The position numbers were made by a program, and so were the translations under genes. The notes under the pieces are model-generated. The model was not told the DNA's origin and searched no databases. It saw nothing but the letters and a program-made list of their open reading frames with translations. Of a stretch of DNA of 64,000 nucleotides, positions 1 through 9,261 are shown piece by piece. Position 1 is the stretch's first letter. Each line of letters starts with the position of its first letter. This DNA comes from an uncultured Polaribacter sp. (lineage in GTDB: Bacteria > Bacteroidota > Bacteroidia > Flavobacteriales > Flavobacteriaceae), in NCBI RefSeq assembly GCF_947497695.1, contig NZ_CANMHM010000003.1, positions 350,495 to 414,494 of the forward strand, given 5' to 3'.

Positions 1-1365
1 TGCCTTATTAATTCCTGCAATCTTAGCATTTAATAATTCGTACGCACTTTCTCTGTCTAAATTTTCGTTATATTTATAGAAAAGACGCGAATTGTTAATA
101 ACATTTTTCAGCTCTTTATCAGTCAAAACATCCATTCTACTCATTGGAGCTCTTAACATGGTTCTTGCCAATGGAGTTGGAATTCCTTTTTCATTTAAAA
201 CCGATACAAATGCTTCTCCAATACCTAATTGTGTTAGCACATCTTTGGTTTCATAATATACAGAATCTGGATAATTTTCTGCCGCTAACTTAATTGCTTT
301 TCTATCTTTTGCAGTAAATGCTCTTAATGCATGTTGAATTTTTAAACCCAATTGTGCTAAAATATCTTCTGGCACATCTTTAGGGTTTTGCGTAACAAAA
401 TAAAGACCAATACCTTTAGAACGAATTAATTTTACAATACTTTCTATCTGATTTAATAAGGCTTTAGAAGCTTCTTCAAACACCAAATGAGCTTCATCAA
501 TAAAAATGATTAACTCTGGTTTATCTGCATCTCCTTGTTCTGGAAACGTTTCATAAACTTCAGCTAATAATTGCAACATAAAGGTAGAAAACAACTTTGG
601 TTTGTCTTGTATATCTGTTAAACGTAATACAGAAATAATTCCTTTTCCATCTTCATCTACTCTTGTTAAATCTTCTACTTCAAAAGATTTCTCGCCAAAG
701 AATAAATCGCCTCCTTGTTGTTCTATTTCTACAATTTTACGTAAAATTGCTCCTGTAGAGGAAGATGAAATACGCCCATATTCTGCTTGTATTTCTTCTT
801 TACCTTCATTGGTAACATATTGTAAAACCTTTTTAAAGTCTTTAATATCTAAAAGTGCGAATTTATTGTCATCACAATATTTAAAAATGATGGCTACAAT
901 ACCACTTTGAGTTTCTGTTAAATCTAAAATTCTTGATAATAAAACAGGTCCAAATTCAGATACTGTTGCACGCATTCTTGTGCCATCTTGTTCAGAAATG
1001 GTCAACACTTCTATTGGAAATTTCTGTGCTGTAAAAGGAAAACCAATTTTTGCATGACGTTCATCAATCTTTGCATGTCCTGGACTTGGTTGTGCCAAAC
1101 CAGACAAATCTCCTTTAATGTCCATTAACAAAACAGGAATTCCTTTATCTGATAGCGTTTCTGCTAATACTTGTAAAGTTTTAGTTTTTCCTGTTCCTGT
1201 TGCTCCTGCAATTAAACCATGTCTATTTAATGTTTTTAAAGGAACTTTTACAATGGCATCTGTAATGGTTTCTTCGCCCAACATTGCAGCTCCCAAAGCC
1301 ACATAATCTCCTTTGGTTTTATAACCATCATTAATGTATTCAAAAAATTCTTCTTGCTGACTCAT
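1..1365 (-). CDS. HerA-like ATPase (DUF853 family), C-terminus beyond window
   Basis: P-loop ATPase of the HerA/FtsK-like DUF853 family, annotated as a helicase HerA-like protein; its cellular role is poorly defined. The frame is open from an ATG at 1365 to the left edge (455 codons seen, no stop). Walker A GATGTGKT lies at residues 54-61 and Walker B ends in DEAH at about residues 290-293; the following sequence (LIRSKGIGLYFVTQNP) is typical of the family. It is the last gene seen on this strand and nothing suggests damage. The family call is firm; a DNA-processing function is inference. Confidence 0.9.
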   Translation of the reverse strand, partial: MSQQEEFFEYINDGYKTKGDYVALGAAMLGEETITDAIVKVPLKTLNRHGLIAGATGTGKTKTLQVLAETLSDKGIPVLLMDIKGDLSGLAQPSPGHAKIDERHAKIGFPFTAQKFPIEVLTISEQDGTRMRATVSEFGPVLLSRILDLTETQSGIVAIIFKYCDDNKFALLDIKDFKKVLQYVTNEGKEEIQAEYGRISSSSTGAILRKIVEIEQQGGDLFFGEKSFEVEDLTRVDEDGKGIISVLRLTDIQDKPKLFSTFMLQLLAEVYETFPEQGDADKPELIIFIDEAHLVFEEASKALLNQIESIVKLIRSKGIGLYFVTQNPKDVPEDILAQLGLKIQHALRAFTAKDRKAIKLAAENYPDSVYYETKDVLTQLGIGEAFVSVLNEKGIPTPLARTMLRAPMSRMDVLTDKELKNVINNSRLFYKYNENLDRESAYELLNAKIAGINKA

Positions 1366-1581
1366 CTTGTAAAATTTCGATAAAAATAATCAAAGTTTAA
1401 GAGTTAAGAAATTATTTGAAGATTTTGTTGAAAATAGTTTTTGTTGGAAGTTGATATTCAAATTCTGAATGAAAAACATCGGCGTAAAAAAAGCCACGAA
1501 TTCACGAATTATATTAAGCTCAAAATTGAGACGTTCTTATAATTAGTGAACTAATAGCTCATAAACTTAAAAGTATAATTC
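1366..1581. other. 216-bp spacer with a stuttered word
   Basis: AT-rich gap between two minus-strand genes. It holds a short direct repeat (CACGAATT twice in a row, about 1496-1511), of the same word-like kind seen in other spacers of this window. A related phrase (AATTCACGAATTT) occurs at about 2711-2723 in the next gap. No ORF, terminator or RNA gene recognised. Confidence 0.4.
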
Positions 1582-2586
1582 TTATCCTTTGGGAAAATAC
1601 TGTGGAATCAATCCTTTTAACTTCTCTAAAGTTTCATCAACAGTTAAATCACTCATTCCTCCAGAAGCATTTGCATGTCCTCCTCCATTAAAATGTTCTT
1701 TTGCCAAAACGTTTACAGGGTTTTCTACTCCTTTAGATCGGAAAGAAATTTTCATAATTCCGTCTCTTTCTGTAAACACAATAGCAGCTTTCATTCCTTT
1801 TATTGATAAAACAGTATTTGCCAAACTATCTGTATCACCTTTTTTGTAATTGTATTCAGCTAACTCTTCTTTGGATAAGGAAATAATCCCTACATTATTT
1901 TCATACAAAATTTCTAATTTTTTACTCATGGCATATCCTTGCAAACGCAAACGAGTTTCTGTATTATTATCACTTAATTTTTCATGAATTAGATGATGTT
2001 CCACTCCTGCCTCTAAAAGTTTTGCTAAAACCTCGTGTGTTCTTGGTTTTACATAACTGAATCTGAAACTGCCTGTATCTGTTAAAATACCTAAGTATAA
2101 AGGAGTTCCTATTTTCTCATCTAACAGCTCTAAATTGTCAGATTGCTCTATTAAATCTACAATTAATTGTGATGTTGAAGATGCTGTAGTTTCTGAAAGG
2201 GTAATTGTTGGAAATTCTTCAGGATTTAAATGATGATCGATCATTATTTTTTTACAAGTTGCCGCTTCTAACAAGGTTTGCATTTCTGGTCCTACTCTAT
2301 TGGTTGCATTGTAATCTAAACAGAAAATTAAATCTGCTTGTTGCATTTGTGCAGTTACTTCCTCAGGATTTTCATCCATTAAAATAATGGAAGTAGTATC
2401 TAACCAATCTAAAAAATCGGGTGCTTTATCTGGATGACAAACCACTGCTTTTTTCCCTAATTTTTCTATAAAATGTAATAAACCTAAAGAAGAACCAATA
2501 GAATCTCCATCTGCAGATTTGTGTGCTGTAATAACGATATTTGAAGCAGCTTGTATTGCTGCTTCTATTTGTTTGTAAATATTCAT
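1582..2586 (-). CDS. nrnA: Bifunctional oligoribonuclease / PAP phosphatase (DHH family)
   Basis: DHH/DHHA1 phosphoesterase of 334 aa, expected to degrade 2-5 nt RNA fragments and dephosphorylate 3'-phosphoadenosine 5'-phosphate. The DHH domain shows DGDSIGS at residues 26-32, a metal-binding Asp in DYNA (91-94) and the DHH triad at 117-119. The DHHA1 domain ends with GGGHANASGG at about 301-310. Length and motifs match NrnA. It is probably monocistronic: a promoter-like pair lies just upstream (2646-2675). Family certain; exact substrate range is known only for homologues. Confidence 0.93.
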   Translation of the reverse strand: MNIYKQIEAAIQAASNIVITAHKSADGDSIGSSLGLLHFIEKLGKKAVVCHPDKAPDFLDWLDTTSIILMDENPEEVTAQMQQADLIFCLDYNATNRVGPEMQTLLEAATCKKIMIDHHLNPEEFPTITLSETTASSTSQLIVDLIEQSDNLELLDEKIGTPLYLGILTDTGSFRFSYVKPRTHEVLAKLLEAGVEHHLIHEKLSDNNTETRLRLQGYAMSKKLEILYENNVGIISLSKEELAEYNYKKGDTDSLANTVLSIKGMKAAIVFTERDGIMKISFRSKGVENPVNVLAKEHFNGGGHANASGGMSDLTVDETLEKLKGLIPQYFPKG

Positions 2587-2645
2587 GTATGGTGTTTTGT
2601 ATAATTACTATAAACTATAACAACTGAATCTTCTTTTTAAGAATG

Positions 2646-2675
2646 CGAAGGTAGGTTTAATATTGAAGTAACAAA
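2646..2675 (-). promoter_or_regulatory. Promoter-like -33/-7 pair for nrnA
   Basis: Read on the minus strand: TTTG at 2675-2672, an 18-bp spacer, then TACCTTCG at 2653-2646, a one-base variant of the Bacteroidetes -7 box TAnnTTTG. A start near 2640 would give a 5' UTR of about 55 nt. Confidence 0.5.
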
Positions 2676-2809
2676 GAAAGTTTTTAAAAATTCAAGTAAA
2701 AATCATCGATAATTCACGAATTTTTAACCCTAAAATTTCGCCGGAAATTTGATCACTAAACTTTATCTATCATTAGTTAAAAAAATGCAAGAAACATTCT
2801 TTTCGCAAT

Positions 2810-3829
2810 TTACTCTGATAACTCTACTATTTTTTCCCAAACACTATTATTAACTGAAATGCCCTCTTTAAGGTTTTTCGTTTTAGTTTTAGAACTTTGT
2901 TCTCCAGGATAATACGTTTTATCTCCAGGATTCATCGGTTCTACATCATGAGTATAATCAATTATTTCGTTGATGAGTTTTTCTTGCAGCTCTTTATCAT
3001 TAAAAACTTCTGGATAAATACAAAGAAATACCTGAGAAACACCTGTTTCATATTCATTTAAACCTACTCTGTAAGTAGAATCTCCAGCAGATAATAAAGT
3101 TGCCAACATGTCTAAAATTATTGAAAGAGCAGATCCTTTCCAATACCCAATAGGTAAACCACGTTCTTTTAATAAAATTTCTTCTGGATCATTAGAAAGT
3201 TGGTCATTGCTGTCCCAACCACCAACAAAAGGTAACTTTTCTCCTCGAAGTTTGTAATTGTTTATTTTTCCAAATGCAAATTGTGAAATCGACATATCTA
3301 ACACAACATGCCCTTCTTTTCTTGGTATTGAAACAACAAACGGATTATTACCAATTCTACTATATTTTCCTCCCCAAGCAGGCATATTAGGTTGTGTATT
3401 TGTAAAAATAATTGAAATGCAATCTGCATCTGCTATTTGCCTTCCATACGTTCCACCTCTCATCCAATGATTGGTATTGCGTAAAGCTACCATTCCCATT
3501 CCATTTAATTTAGCCAATTCTACAGCTCTATTGGCACATTTTGAAGCATTAACAACACCTGAACCAAAATGACCATCCCACCTTTCTATACTTCCAAAAC
3601 TTTCTACTTTTTCAGCTTCTGCATCTATTTTAATGATACCTTTTTTAACATATTCAATAAAAAGTGGCACTCTATTAATTCCATGAGAATGTACACCTAA
3701 CAATGTACTTTCAGTATGCACATTCGCCATTAACTGAGCTTTTTCTTTACTAAACTTGTATTTTAAAAATAGTTTATAAAGTATATCCTGCATTTTTTTG
3801 GGTGTAATTTTCTGGGTGTTTTTAGTCAT
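2810..3829 (-). CDS. Ldh_2-family (malate/L-lactate/ureidoglycolate-type) dehydrogenase
   Basis: NAD(P)-dependent 2-hydroxyacid dehydrogenase of the Ldh_2 fold (339 aa), whose members reduce or oxidise malate, lactate, ureidoglycolate or 2,3-diketogulonate. Family features are visible: HTESTLLGVHSHGINRVP near residues 43-60, the NTNHWMRGGTYGRQ block near 137-150, and IGNNPFVVSIPR. It begins at ATG 3829 and stands alone on the minus strand, opposite the arginine operon. The substrate cannot be read from the sequence, so no gene symbol is given. Confidence 0.85.
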   Translation of the reverse strand: MTKNTQKITPKKMQDILYKLFLKYKFSKEKAQLMANVHTESTLLGVHSHGINRVPLFIEYVKKGIIKIDAEAEKVESFGSIERWDGHFGSGVVNASKCANRAVELAKLNGMGMVALRNTNHWMRGGTYGRQIADADCISIIFTNTQPNMPAWGGKYSRIGNNPFVVSIPRKEGHVVLDMSISQFAFGKINNYKLRGEKLPFVGGWDSNDQLSNDPEEILLKERGLPIGYWKGSALSIILDMLATLLSAGDSTYRVGLNEYETGVSQVFLCIYPEVFNDKELQEKLINEIIDYTHDVEPMNPGDKTYYPGEQSSKTKTKNLKEGISVNNSVWEKIVELSE

Positions 3830-4084
3830 TTTATAATGGTTTTGAAGCTTTAGGCAAATTAAAAAGGTCTATCTTTAGTTTATTGATTAATTACAAATTT
3901 GGAGTTTTTATTTTAAAGAAACAAACTGTAGTCATTAATTGCATTTTTAAATATTGCTTCAACTTTTTTTATTGATATTTACTTTTATTGATTTAAAAAA
4001 TTTTAATCAAAAAAATAAGTAATAACCTTTACTTCAATATTTTTTCATTGCCAAAACCAAACCTGATTTTTTAATATATAATGA

Positions 4085-4114
4085 TTGTTTAATTCATAAA
4101 ATAATGTACTTTTG
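4085..4114 (+). promoter_or_regulatory. Strong Bacteroidetes-type promoter of the arg/pro operon
   Basis: TTG at 4085-4087, a 19-bp spacer, and TACTTTTG at 4107-4114, a full match to TAnnTTTG. Transcription would begin near 4120, giving an untranslated leader of about 300 nt before the first gene at 4423. No other promoter of this quality was seen before argH, so the eleven genes probably form one unit. Confidence 0.8.
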
Positions 4115-4119
4115 TAGCA

Positions 4120-4422
4120 TATATTAACGAAAGGGGCTTTTGCCGACGATTTAGAGTTAATAGTTAAGTTAGTTATTCAGTGAAAACAGAAAACAACATA
4201 TCTCTTATCTCCTTTGTTTTAGTAGCAAATACTAAAACAGTTGTTCTGCGTTTTCCTAAAACTCGTCCCTAAAAGGGGCTATTCATTTTAAGAAAGTAAT
4301 TCACTTTCGCTTTTCGTTTTTATATAAAATACATGTTGTTAATTTCTATTTTAAAATAGAAACCATCAACTATTAATCAATTTAAAATTAAAGCTTTTTT
4401 AAAGTTTTATGGATAATAAATA
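4120..4422 (+). promoter_or_regulatory. Long structured 5' leader of the arg/pro operon
   Basis: About 300 nt of non-coding RNA precede the operon. It contains a perfect 10-bp hairpin (TGTTTTAGTA 4215-4224, loop GCAAA, TACTAAAACA 4230-4239), a short CCCTAAAAGGGG hairpin near 4267-4278, and a perfect 20-bp palindrome (4343-4362) within a weak outer stem GTTG/CAAC (4335-4338, 4367-4370). No arginine- or proline-rich leader peptide and no clear U-tract terminator was found, so it does not look like a simple attenuator. A riboswitch-like or protein-bound leader is possible; it matches no RNA class I recognise. Confidence 0.5.
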
Positions 4423-4989
4423 ATGAATACCAAATTAAACACCAATTTTTTAAGTGTTATAAATAAGGCAGAAAACTATTGCGAAGAAGAAGGAATAGAT
4501 ATTGAACTTGTTTTTAAACTTTCAGAAAATAAATTAGAAATTATTTCTGAAAGATCTAAAGAGCTTCCTACACTCTATTTTGTTAGTGTAGAATTGCTTC
4601 GTAAAAGAATTAAAAACGGTTGTTTTATATTGATTAGAGATGGTGAAATATTAGGTCATATTTTTGCACACGAACATTTGGTAAAAGGACATTCTGTTTT
4701 TGAAAGAGCTTGTTTATGGGTAAATAGAGATTTTAGAAACTATAATTTGGGTTTGTTATTAATGAGTAGAATGACAGAGTTGTTTACAGAAAGTTTTTTA
4801 ATTTCGATTGCACAAACTCCTAAAGTGCATCATTATAATCAAATGTTAGGAATGACACATGTTACACTAGCTCAAATGTCTAAAGTATTAGTAGAAGAGT
4901 TAGAAAAATTAGGGAAATTAAGAGACGAAATACACTATAAGTATTTTGTAAACGCAACTTTTGAAGCAGAAATAAGACAATTAAAATAA
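4423..4989 (+). CDS. GNAT-family acyltransferase, first gene of the arg operon
   Basis: A 188-aa GNAT-fold protein. The central part (CFILIRDGEILGHIFAHEH, then CLWVNRDFRNYNLGLLLMSRM) fits GNAT strands and helix, but the acyl-CoA loop is degenerate relative to the usual R/QxxGxG/A. It heads the arginine operon, and no argA or argJ is present in the cluster. The natural inference is that it makes the N-acylglutamate (acetyl or succinyl) that enters the pathway. That role is inferred from position, not from sequence identity. It sits 22 nt upstream of argG. Confidence 0.75.
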   Translation: MNTKLNTNFLSVINKAENYCEEEGIDIELVFKLSENKLEIISERSKELPTLYFVSVELLRKRIKNGCFILIRDGEILGHIFAHEHLVKGHSVFERACLWVNRDFRNYNLGLLLMSRMTELFTESFLISIAQTPKVHHYNQMLGMTHVTLAQMSKVLVEELEKLGKLRDEIHYKYFVNATFEAEIRQLK

Positions 4990-5011
4990 ATAATTTGTAT
5001 AAATAAAATAA

Positions 5012-6187
5012 ATGAAAAAATTAGTAATAGCATATAGTGGAGGCCTAGATACCTCTTATTGTGCAGTAAGTTTATCAAAAGAGTATGATGTACATGCTGT
5101 AAGTGTAAATACAGGTGGTTTTACATCAGAAGAAATAAGGAATATTGAAAGTAACGCCTATAAAATGGGGGTTTCTACCTATAAAAATATTGATGCTGTT
5201 TCTATTTTTTATAATAAAGTGGTAAAGTATTTAATATTTGGTAATGTTTTAAAGAACGCTACTTATCCTTTATCTGTAAGTGCAGAAAGAATTATACAAG
5301 CCATCGAAATAATAGAATACGCTAAAAGTATTGATGCAGAATATATTGCTCATGGTAGTACTGGTGCAGGAAATGATCAAGTTCGTTTTGATATGATTTT
5401 TCAAACATTAGCACCTAATATTAAAATTATTACGCCAATTAGAGATCAAAAATTAGCGAGACAAGAAGAAATAGATTATTTAAAGTCTGAAGGAATTGAC
5501 ATGAATTGGGAGAAATCTAAATATTCTGTCAATAAAGGACTTTGGGGAACAAGTGTTGGAGGTGTAGAAACGTTAAAATCTGAATTGCCTTTGCCAAGTG
5601 AAGCCTATCCTTCTCAATTAGAAAAAGAAGGAGAAGAAAAAGTAACACTAACCTTTAAAAAAGGGGAATTTATTGCTTTAAACGGACAAGAAAATGCTCC
5701 TGAAATTAATATTGAAAAGCTAAATGATATTGCTTCTAAGTATGCAATTGGTAGAGATATTCATGTAGGTGATACTATTGTTGGTACAAAAGGAAGAGTT
5801 GGTTTTGAAGCTGCTGCTGCTTTAATTACAGTAAAAGCACATCATTTGTTAGAAAAGCACAACCTAACTAAATGGCAGTTACAACACAAAGAGTATTTGT
5901 CTAGTTTTTACGGAATGCATTTGCATGAAGGTCAATATTTAGATCCTGTAATGAGAGATACTGAAGCTTTTTTACAAAGTTCGCAAGAAAAAGTAACTGG
6001 TAATGTTGTAGTTAGTTTAAAACCGTATCATTTTTCTTTAGATGGTATCATTTCTGACCACGATTTAATGTCAAGTGCTTTCAGTACGTATGGAGAAGAA
6101 AATAAAGCTTGGACTGCTGATGATGCAAAAGGATTTATTAAGATTATTGGAAATCAGAACAAAATTTACAGACAAGTAAATTCATAG
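5012..6187 (+). CDS. argG: Argininosuccinate synthase
   Basis: Joins citrulline and aspartate with ATP to form argininosuccinate, the penultimate step of arginine synthesis, in the cytosol. The ATP-pyrophosphatase loop AYSGGLDTS is at residues 7-15, and GSTGAGNDQVRFD lies near 111-123. The 391-aa length is close to the family norm. It is the second gene of the operon; argH, which completes the reaction pair, is the last. Confidence 0.96.
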   Translation: MKKLVIAYSGGLDTSYCAVSLSKEYDVHAVSVNTGGFTSEEIRNIESNAYKMGVSTYKNIDAVSIFYNKVVKYLIFGNVLKNATYPLSVSAERIIQAIEIIEYAKSIDAEYIAHGSTGAGNDQVRFDMIFQTLAPNIKIITPIRDQKLARQEEIDYLKSEGIDMNWEKSKYSVNKGLWGTSVGGVETLKSELPLPSEAYPSQLEKEGEEKVTLTFKKGEFIALNGQENAPEINIEKLNDIASKYAIGRDIHVGDTIVGTKGRVGFEAAAALITVKAHHLLEKHNLTKWQLQHKEYLSSFYGMHLHEGQYLDPVMRDTEAFLQSSQEKVTGNVVVSLKPYHFSLDGIISDHDLMSSAFSTYGEENKAWTADDAKGFIKIIGNQNKIYRQVNS

Positions 6188-6277
6188 TATTAGAAATAGG
6201 GTTTAATCGTGTAATTGTTTAATTGTGTAACTCACACTTACACAATTAAACAATTAAACATTTACACTTTTTAAAAG
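6188..6277 (+). repeat. Word-like spacer with 18-bp perfect hairpin (argG-argC)
   Basis: AATTGTTTAATTGTGTAA (6213-6230), loop CTCACAC (6231-6237), exact reverse complement 6238-6255. Each arm is itself a stutter of TTAATTGT. No U-tract follows, so it is an intra-operon hairpin rather than a classic terminator. Confidence 0.85.
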
Positions 6278-7261
6278 ATGAAAAAATTAGAAGTAGGAAT
6301 TATTGGAGGTGCAGGTTATACAGCTGGTGAGTTGATCAGATTGTTGTTAAATCACCCAAATACAAATATAAATTTTGTATTTAGTACTTCTAATGCTGGT
6401 AACAAATTATACAAAGTACACCAAGATTTAGTTGGAGACACAGACATTAGCTTTACAAGTGAAATTAATAATAAAGTTGATGTTTTATTTTTATGTTTAG
6501 GACATGGAAATTCTACTGCTTTTTTAGAGAAAAACAGCTTTTCTGATACTACTAAAATCATTGATTTAAGTAATGATTTTAGATTATTAGCAGATAAGAA
6601 TTTTGAAGGAAAGGATTTTGTGTACGGTTTACCAGAATTAAATAAAGAAGCCATAAAAAAGGCTCAATACATTGCAAATCCTGGTTGTTTTGCTACAGCT
6701 ATTCAATTAGCTGTTTTACCTTTAGCTGCTAATAGTTTATTAAAGGATGATATCCATATCAATGCTGTTACAGGTGCTACTGGTGCAGGAACATCTTTAT
6801 CTGCAACGACACATTTTACGTGGAGAGATAATAATTTTTCTCATTACAAAGCATTTAATCATCAGCATTTAGGTGAGTACAACCAAAATATACTTCTATT
6901 ACAAAATGATTTTAATGCAGAAGTAAATTTTATGCCCAATAGAGGTGATTTTTCTAGGGGGATTTTTGCTACAACCTACACAAAGTTTGATGGTACACTA
7001 GAGGAAGCTACCAAAATGTACAAAGCGTATTATAAAGATGCTGCATTTACATTTATTTCTGATCAAAGTATTTTTATGAAGCAAGTTGTAAACACCAACA
7101 AGTGTTTGATACAATTAGAAAAACACGGTAACAAATTACTCATTACAAGTACTATAGATAATTTATTAAAGGGAGCTTCTGGAGCAGCGATTCAGAATTT
7201 AAATTTAATGTTTGGTTTTGAAGAAACGTTAGGTTTAAATTTAAAAGCAAATTATTTTTAA
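6278..7261 (+). CDS. argC: N-acetyl-gamma-glutamyl-phosphate reductase
   Basis: NADPH-dependent reduction of N-acyl-glutamyl phosphate to the semialdehyde. GGAGYTAGE (10-18) is the Rossmann start, and the catalytic cysteine is C137 in NPGCFAT. Length 327 aa, normal for the short form. It acts between argB and argD. In this lineage the acyl group may be succinyl rather than acetyl (see the carbamoyltransferase at 11490). Confidence 0.95.
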   Translation: MKKLEVGIIGGAGYTAGELIRLLLNHPNTNINFVFSTSNAGNKLYKVHQDLVGDTDISFTSEINNKVDVLFLCLGHGNSTAFLEKNSFSDTTKIIDLSNDFRLLADKNFEGKDFVYGLPELNKEAIKKAQYIANPGCFATAIQLAVLPLAANSLLKDDIHINAVTGATGAGTSLSATTHFTWRDNNFSHYKAFNHQHLGEYNQNILLLQNDFNAEVNFMPNRGDFSRGIFATTYTKFDGTLEEATKMYKAYYKDAAFTFISDQSIFMKQVVNTNKCLIQLEKHGNKLLITSTIDNLLKGASGAAIQNLNLMFGFEETLGLNLKANYF

Positions 7262-7334
7262 AAATAGTTTTTAGTTTTTAGTTGTTAGTTTTTAGTACCA
7301 GCAACCAAAAACAGAAAACCAAAAACCAATATTT
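7262..7334 (+). repeat. Word-like spacer (argC-proC)
   Basis: First half is a stutter of TAGTTTTTAG (7265-7296); the second half is its approximate reverse complement (CCAAAAAC repeated, 7305-7328). The arms form an imperfect hairpin with A:C mismatches. It ends seven bases before the proC ATG. Confidence 0.7.
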
Positions 7335-8129
7335 ATGAAAATAGCAATTATAGGAACAGGAAACTTAGGAAGTGCCATTGCAAAGGGGCTTATTAAAAAT
7401 AAAGCTTTTACATCGTTGTATTTAAGTGATAAAAACACACACCAAGTTGATGTTTATAAAGACACTAAAAATGTTACGATTACTAATAATAATAGTTTGG
7501 CTATTGAGGCTGCAGAGGTTGTTATTTTTGCGTTACAACCTAAAATTATAGCAACTGTTATAGAGGAGTTATCTTCTATAATTACAGAAAATCATATTGT
7601 AATGTCTGTAGCTGCTGGTTTTGAAATTTCTGCAATTGAACGTATTGTTGGTACAAATAAATCTGTAATTAGAGTTATGCCAAATACCGCAATTTCTATT
7701 GGTAAATCGATGACGTGTTTGTCTGGAAATGCCAATGGTGAGGCAAAAATGGAAGTTGCTAAAACTATTTTTAACGAGTTAGGAACTACTTTAGAAATTC
7801 CTGAATCGCAAATGCAAGCTGCTACTGTAATTTGTTCTAGCGGTATTGCTTTTTGGATGCGTTTAGTGAGAGCAACAACTCAGGGTGCAATTCAATTAGG
7901 TTTTGAAGCAGAAGAAGCAGATAAAATTGCGTTGCAAACCTGTTTGGGTGCTGCTAGTTTATTGCAAGAAACAGACAATCATATAGAAGCAGAAATAGAC
8001 CGAGTAACAACTCCTGGAGGTTGTACCATAGAAGGCTTAAATGCAATGGAAGCAAAAGGAATGAGTACTGCTTTGGTGCAGGGAATTACAGCGTCTTTCG
8101 AAAAATTAAATCAACTTAAAAAGAACTAA
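7335..8129 (+). CDS. proC: Pyrroline-5-carboxylate reductase
   Basis: Last step of proline synthesis: NAD(P)H reduction of 1-pyrroline-5-carboxylate. The N-terminal dinucleotide loop is GTGNLGSA (7-14); the C-terminal dimerisation domain carries RVTTPGGCTIEGLN near 223-236. 264 aa, normal length. Embedded in the arginine operon with proA and proB, and separated from argD by a single base, so the two are surely co-transcribed. Confidence 0.95.
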   Translation: MKIAIIGTGNLGSAIAKGLIKNKAFTSLYLSDKNTHQVDVYKDTKNVTITNNNSLAIEAAEVVIFALQPKIIATVIEELSSIITENHIVMSVAAGFEISAIERIVGTNKSVIRVMPNTAISIGKSMTCLSGNANGEAKMEVAKTIFNELGTTLEIPESQMQAATVICSSGIAFWMRLVRATTQGAIQLGFEAEEADKIALQTCLGAASLLQETDNHIEAEIDRVTTPGGCTIEGLNAMEAKGMSTALVQGITASFEKLNQLKKN

Positions 8130-8130
8130 A

Positions 8131-9261
8131 ATGCCATTATTTGATGTTTATCCACTTTATAATGTAACTCCTGTAAAAGCAAAAGGAGTGTATGTTTATG
8201 ATGAAAATAAAACGGAATATTTAGATTTATATGGAGGTCATGCAGTTATTTCTATTGGACATGCACATCCAAAATACCTAGAAGCCATTACAAAACAGGT
8301 TGCTAAATTAGGTTTTTATTCTAATGCTATTCAGAATCCTTTACAGGTTAAATTAGCCAATAAATTAGAGGCTTTGTCTGGTTGTAAAGATTACCAATTA
8401 TTTTTATGTAATTCTGGTGCAGAAGCAAATGAAAATGCTTTAAAATTGGCTTCTTTTAAAACGGGTAAATCTAGAGTTGTTGCTTTTAAAAATGGTTTTC
8501 ACGGACGTACTTCTGCTGCTGTTGCTGCCACTGATAACAAAAATATTATTGCACCAATTAACGCACAACAAAAAGTAACTATTTTAGATTTAAATGATAT
8601 TGATAGCGTTAAAACAGAACTAGAAAAAGGAGATGTTTGTGCTATTATTGTTGAATTTATTCAAGGTGTTGGAGGTTTAGACCAAGCAACTGCTAACTTT
8701 TTTGAACAAGTAGATGTATTGTGTAAAGCAAATAATACGATGTTTATTGCTGATGAAGTACAATCTGGTTATGGAAGATCTGGTAAGTTTTTTGCCTATC
8801 AGCATTATAACCTAACACCAGATATTATTTCTATTGCCAAAGGAATGGGAAATGGGTTTCCTATTGGAGGTATTATGGTACATCCAGATATTAAGCCAAA
8901 ATATGGAATGTTAGGAACTACATTTGGTGGAAATCACTTGGCTTGTGCTGCTGGTTTAGCTGTTTTAGAGACTATTGAAGAAGAAAACTTAATGGACAAT
9001 GTGATTACAATGTCTGAATATTTTATAAAAATAGCAAAAACAATTCCGCAAGTAAAAGCAATTAAAGGAAGAGGTTTAATGTTAGGGTTAGAATTCGATT
9101 TTGAAGTAAGTGAATTAAGAAAGAAATTAATTTACGACTATCAAATATTTACTGGTGGTGCTTCAAATAAAAAAGTACTAAGAATTTTACCTCCATTAAC
9201 TGTAAAAAAAGAGCATATCAATCAGTTTTTTGAAGCTTTGGTTGATGCTTTAGAAGAATAG
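8131..9261 (+). CDS. argD: Acetylornithine/succinylornithine aminotransferase
   Basis: Class III PLP aminotransferase (376 aa) converting N-acyl-glutamate semialdehyde to N-acyl-ornithine. NSGAEAN at 94-100 binds phosphate, DEVQSGYGR at 208-216 carries the ring-contacting Asp, and K237 in SIAKGMGNG is the Schiff-base lysine. The start lies 1 nt after the proC stop. Ornithine aminotransferase (rocD) is a close relative; operon context favours ArgD. Confidence 0.93.
   Translation: MPLFDVYPLYNVTPVKAKGVYVYDENKTEYLDLYGGHAVISIGHAHPKYLEAITKQVAKLGFYSNAIQNPLQVKLANKLEALSGCKDYQLFLCNSGAEANENALKLASFKTGKSRVVAFKNGFHGRTSAAVAATDNKNIIAPINAQQKVTILDLNDIDSVKTELEKGDVCAIIVEFIQGVGGLDQATANFFEQVDVLCKANNTMFIADEVQSGYGRSGKFFAYQHYNLTPDIISIAKGMGNGFPIGGIMVHPDIKPKYGMLGTTFGGNHLACAAGLAVLETIEEENLMDNVITMSEYFIKIAKTIPQVKAIKGRGLMLGLEFDFEVSELRKKLIYDYQIFTGGASNKKVLRILPPLTVKKEHINQFFEALVDALEE

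Noticed and set aside
602..910. Plus-strand reading frames over the HerA-like gene
   Set aside because: They are antisense shadows of the open minus-strand frame with Walker motifs.
4131..4142. AGGGGCTTT shared by the arg leader and the small-RNA core
   Set aside because: The same phrase or near-matches occur inside coding genes (for example about 7386 and 16352), so a shared RNA motif is not supported.
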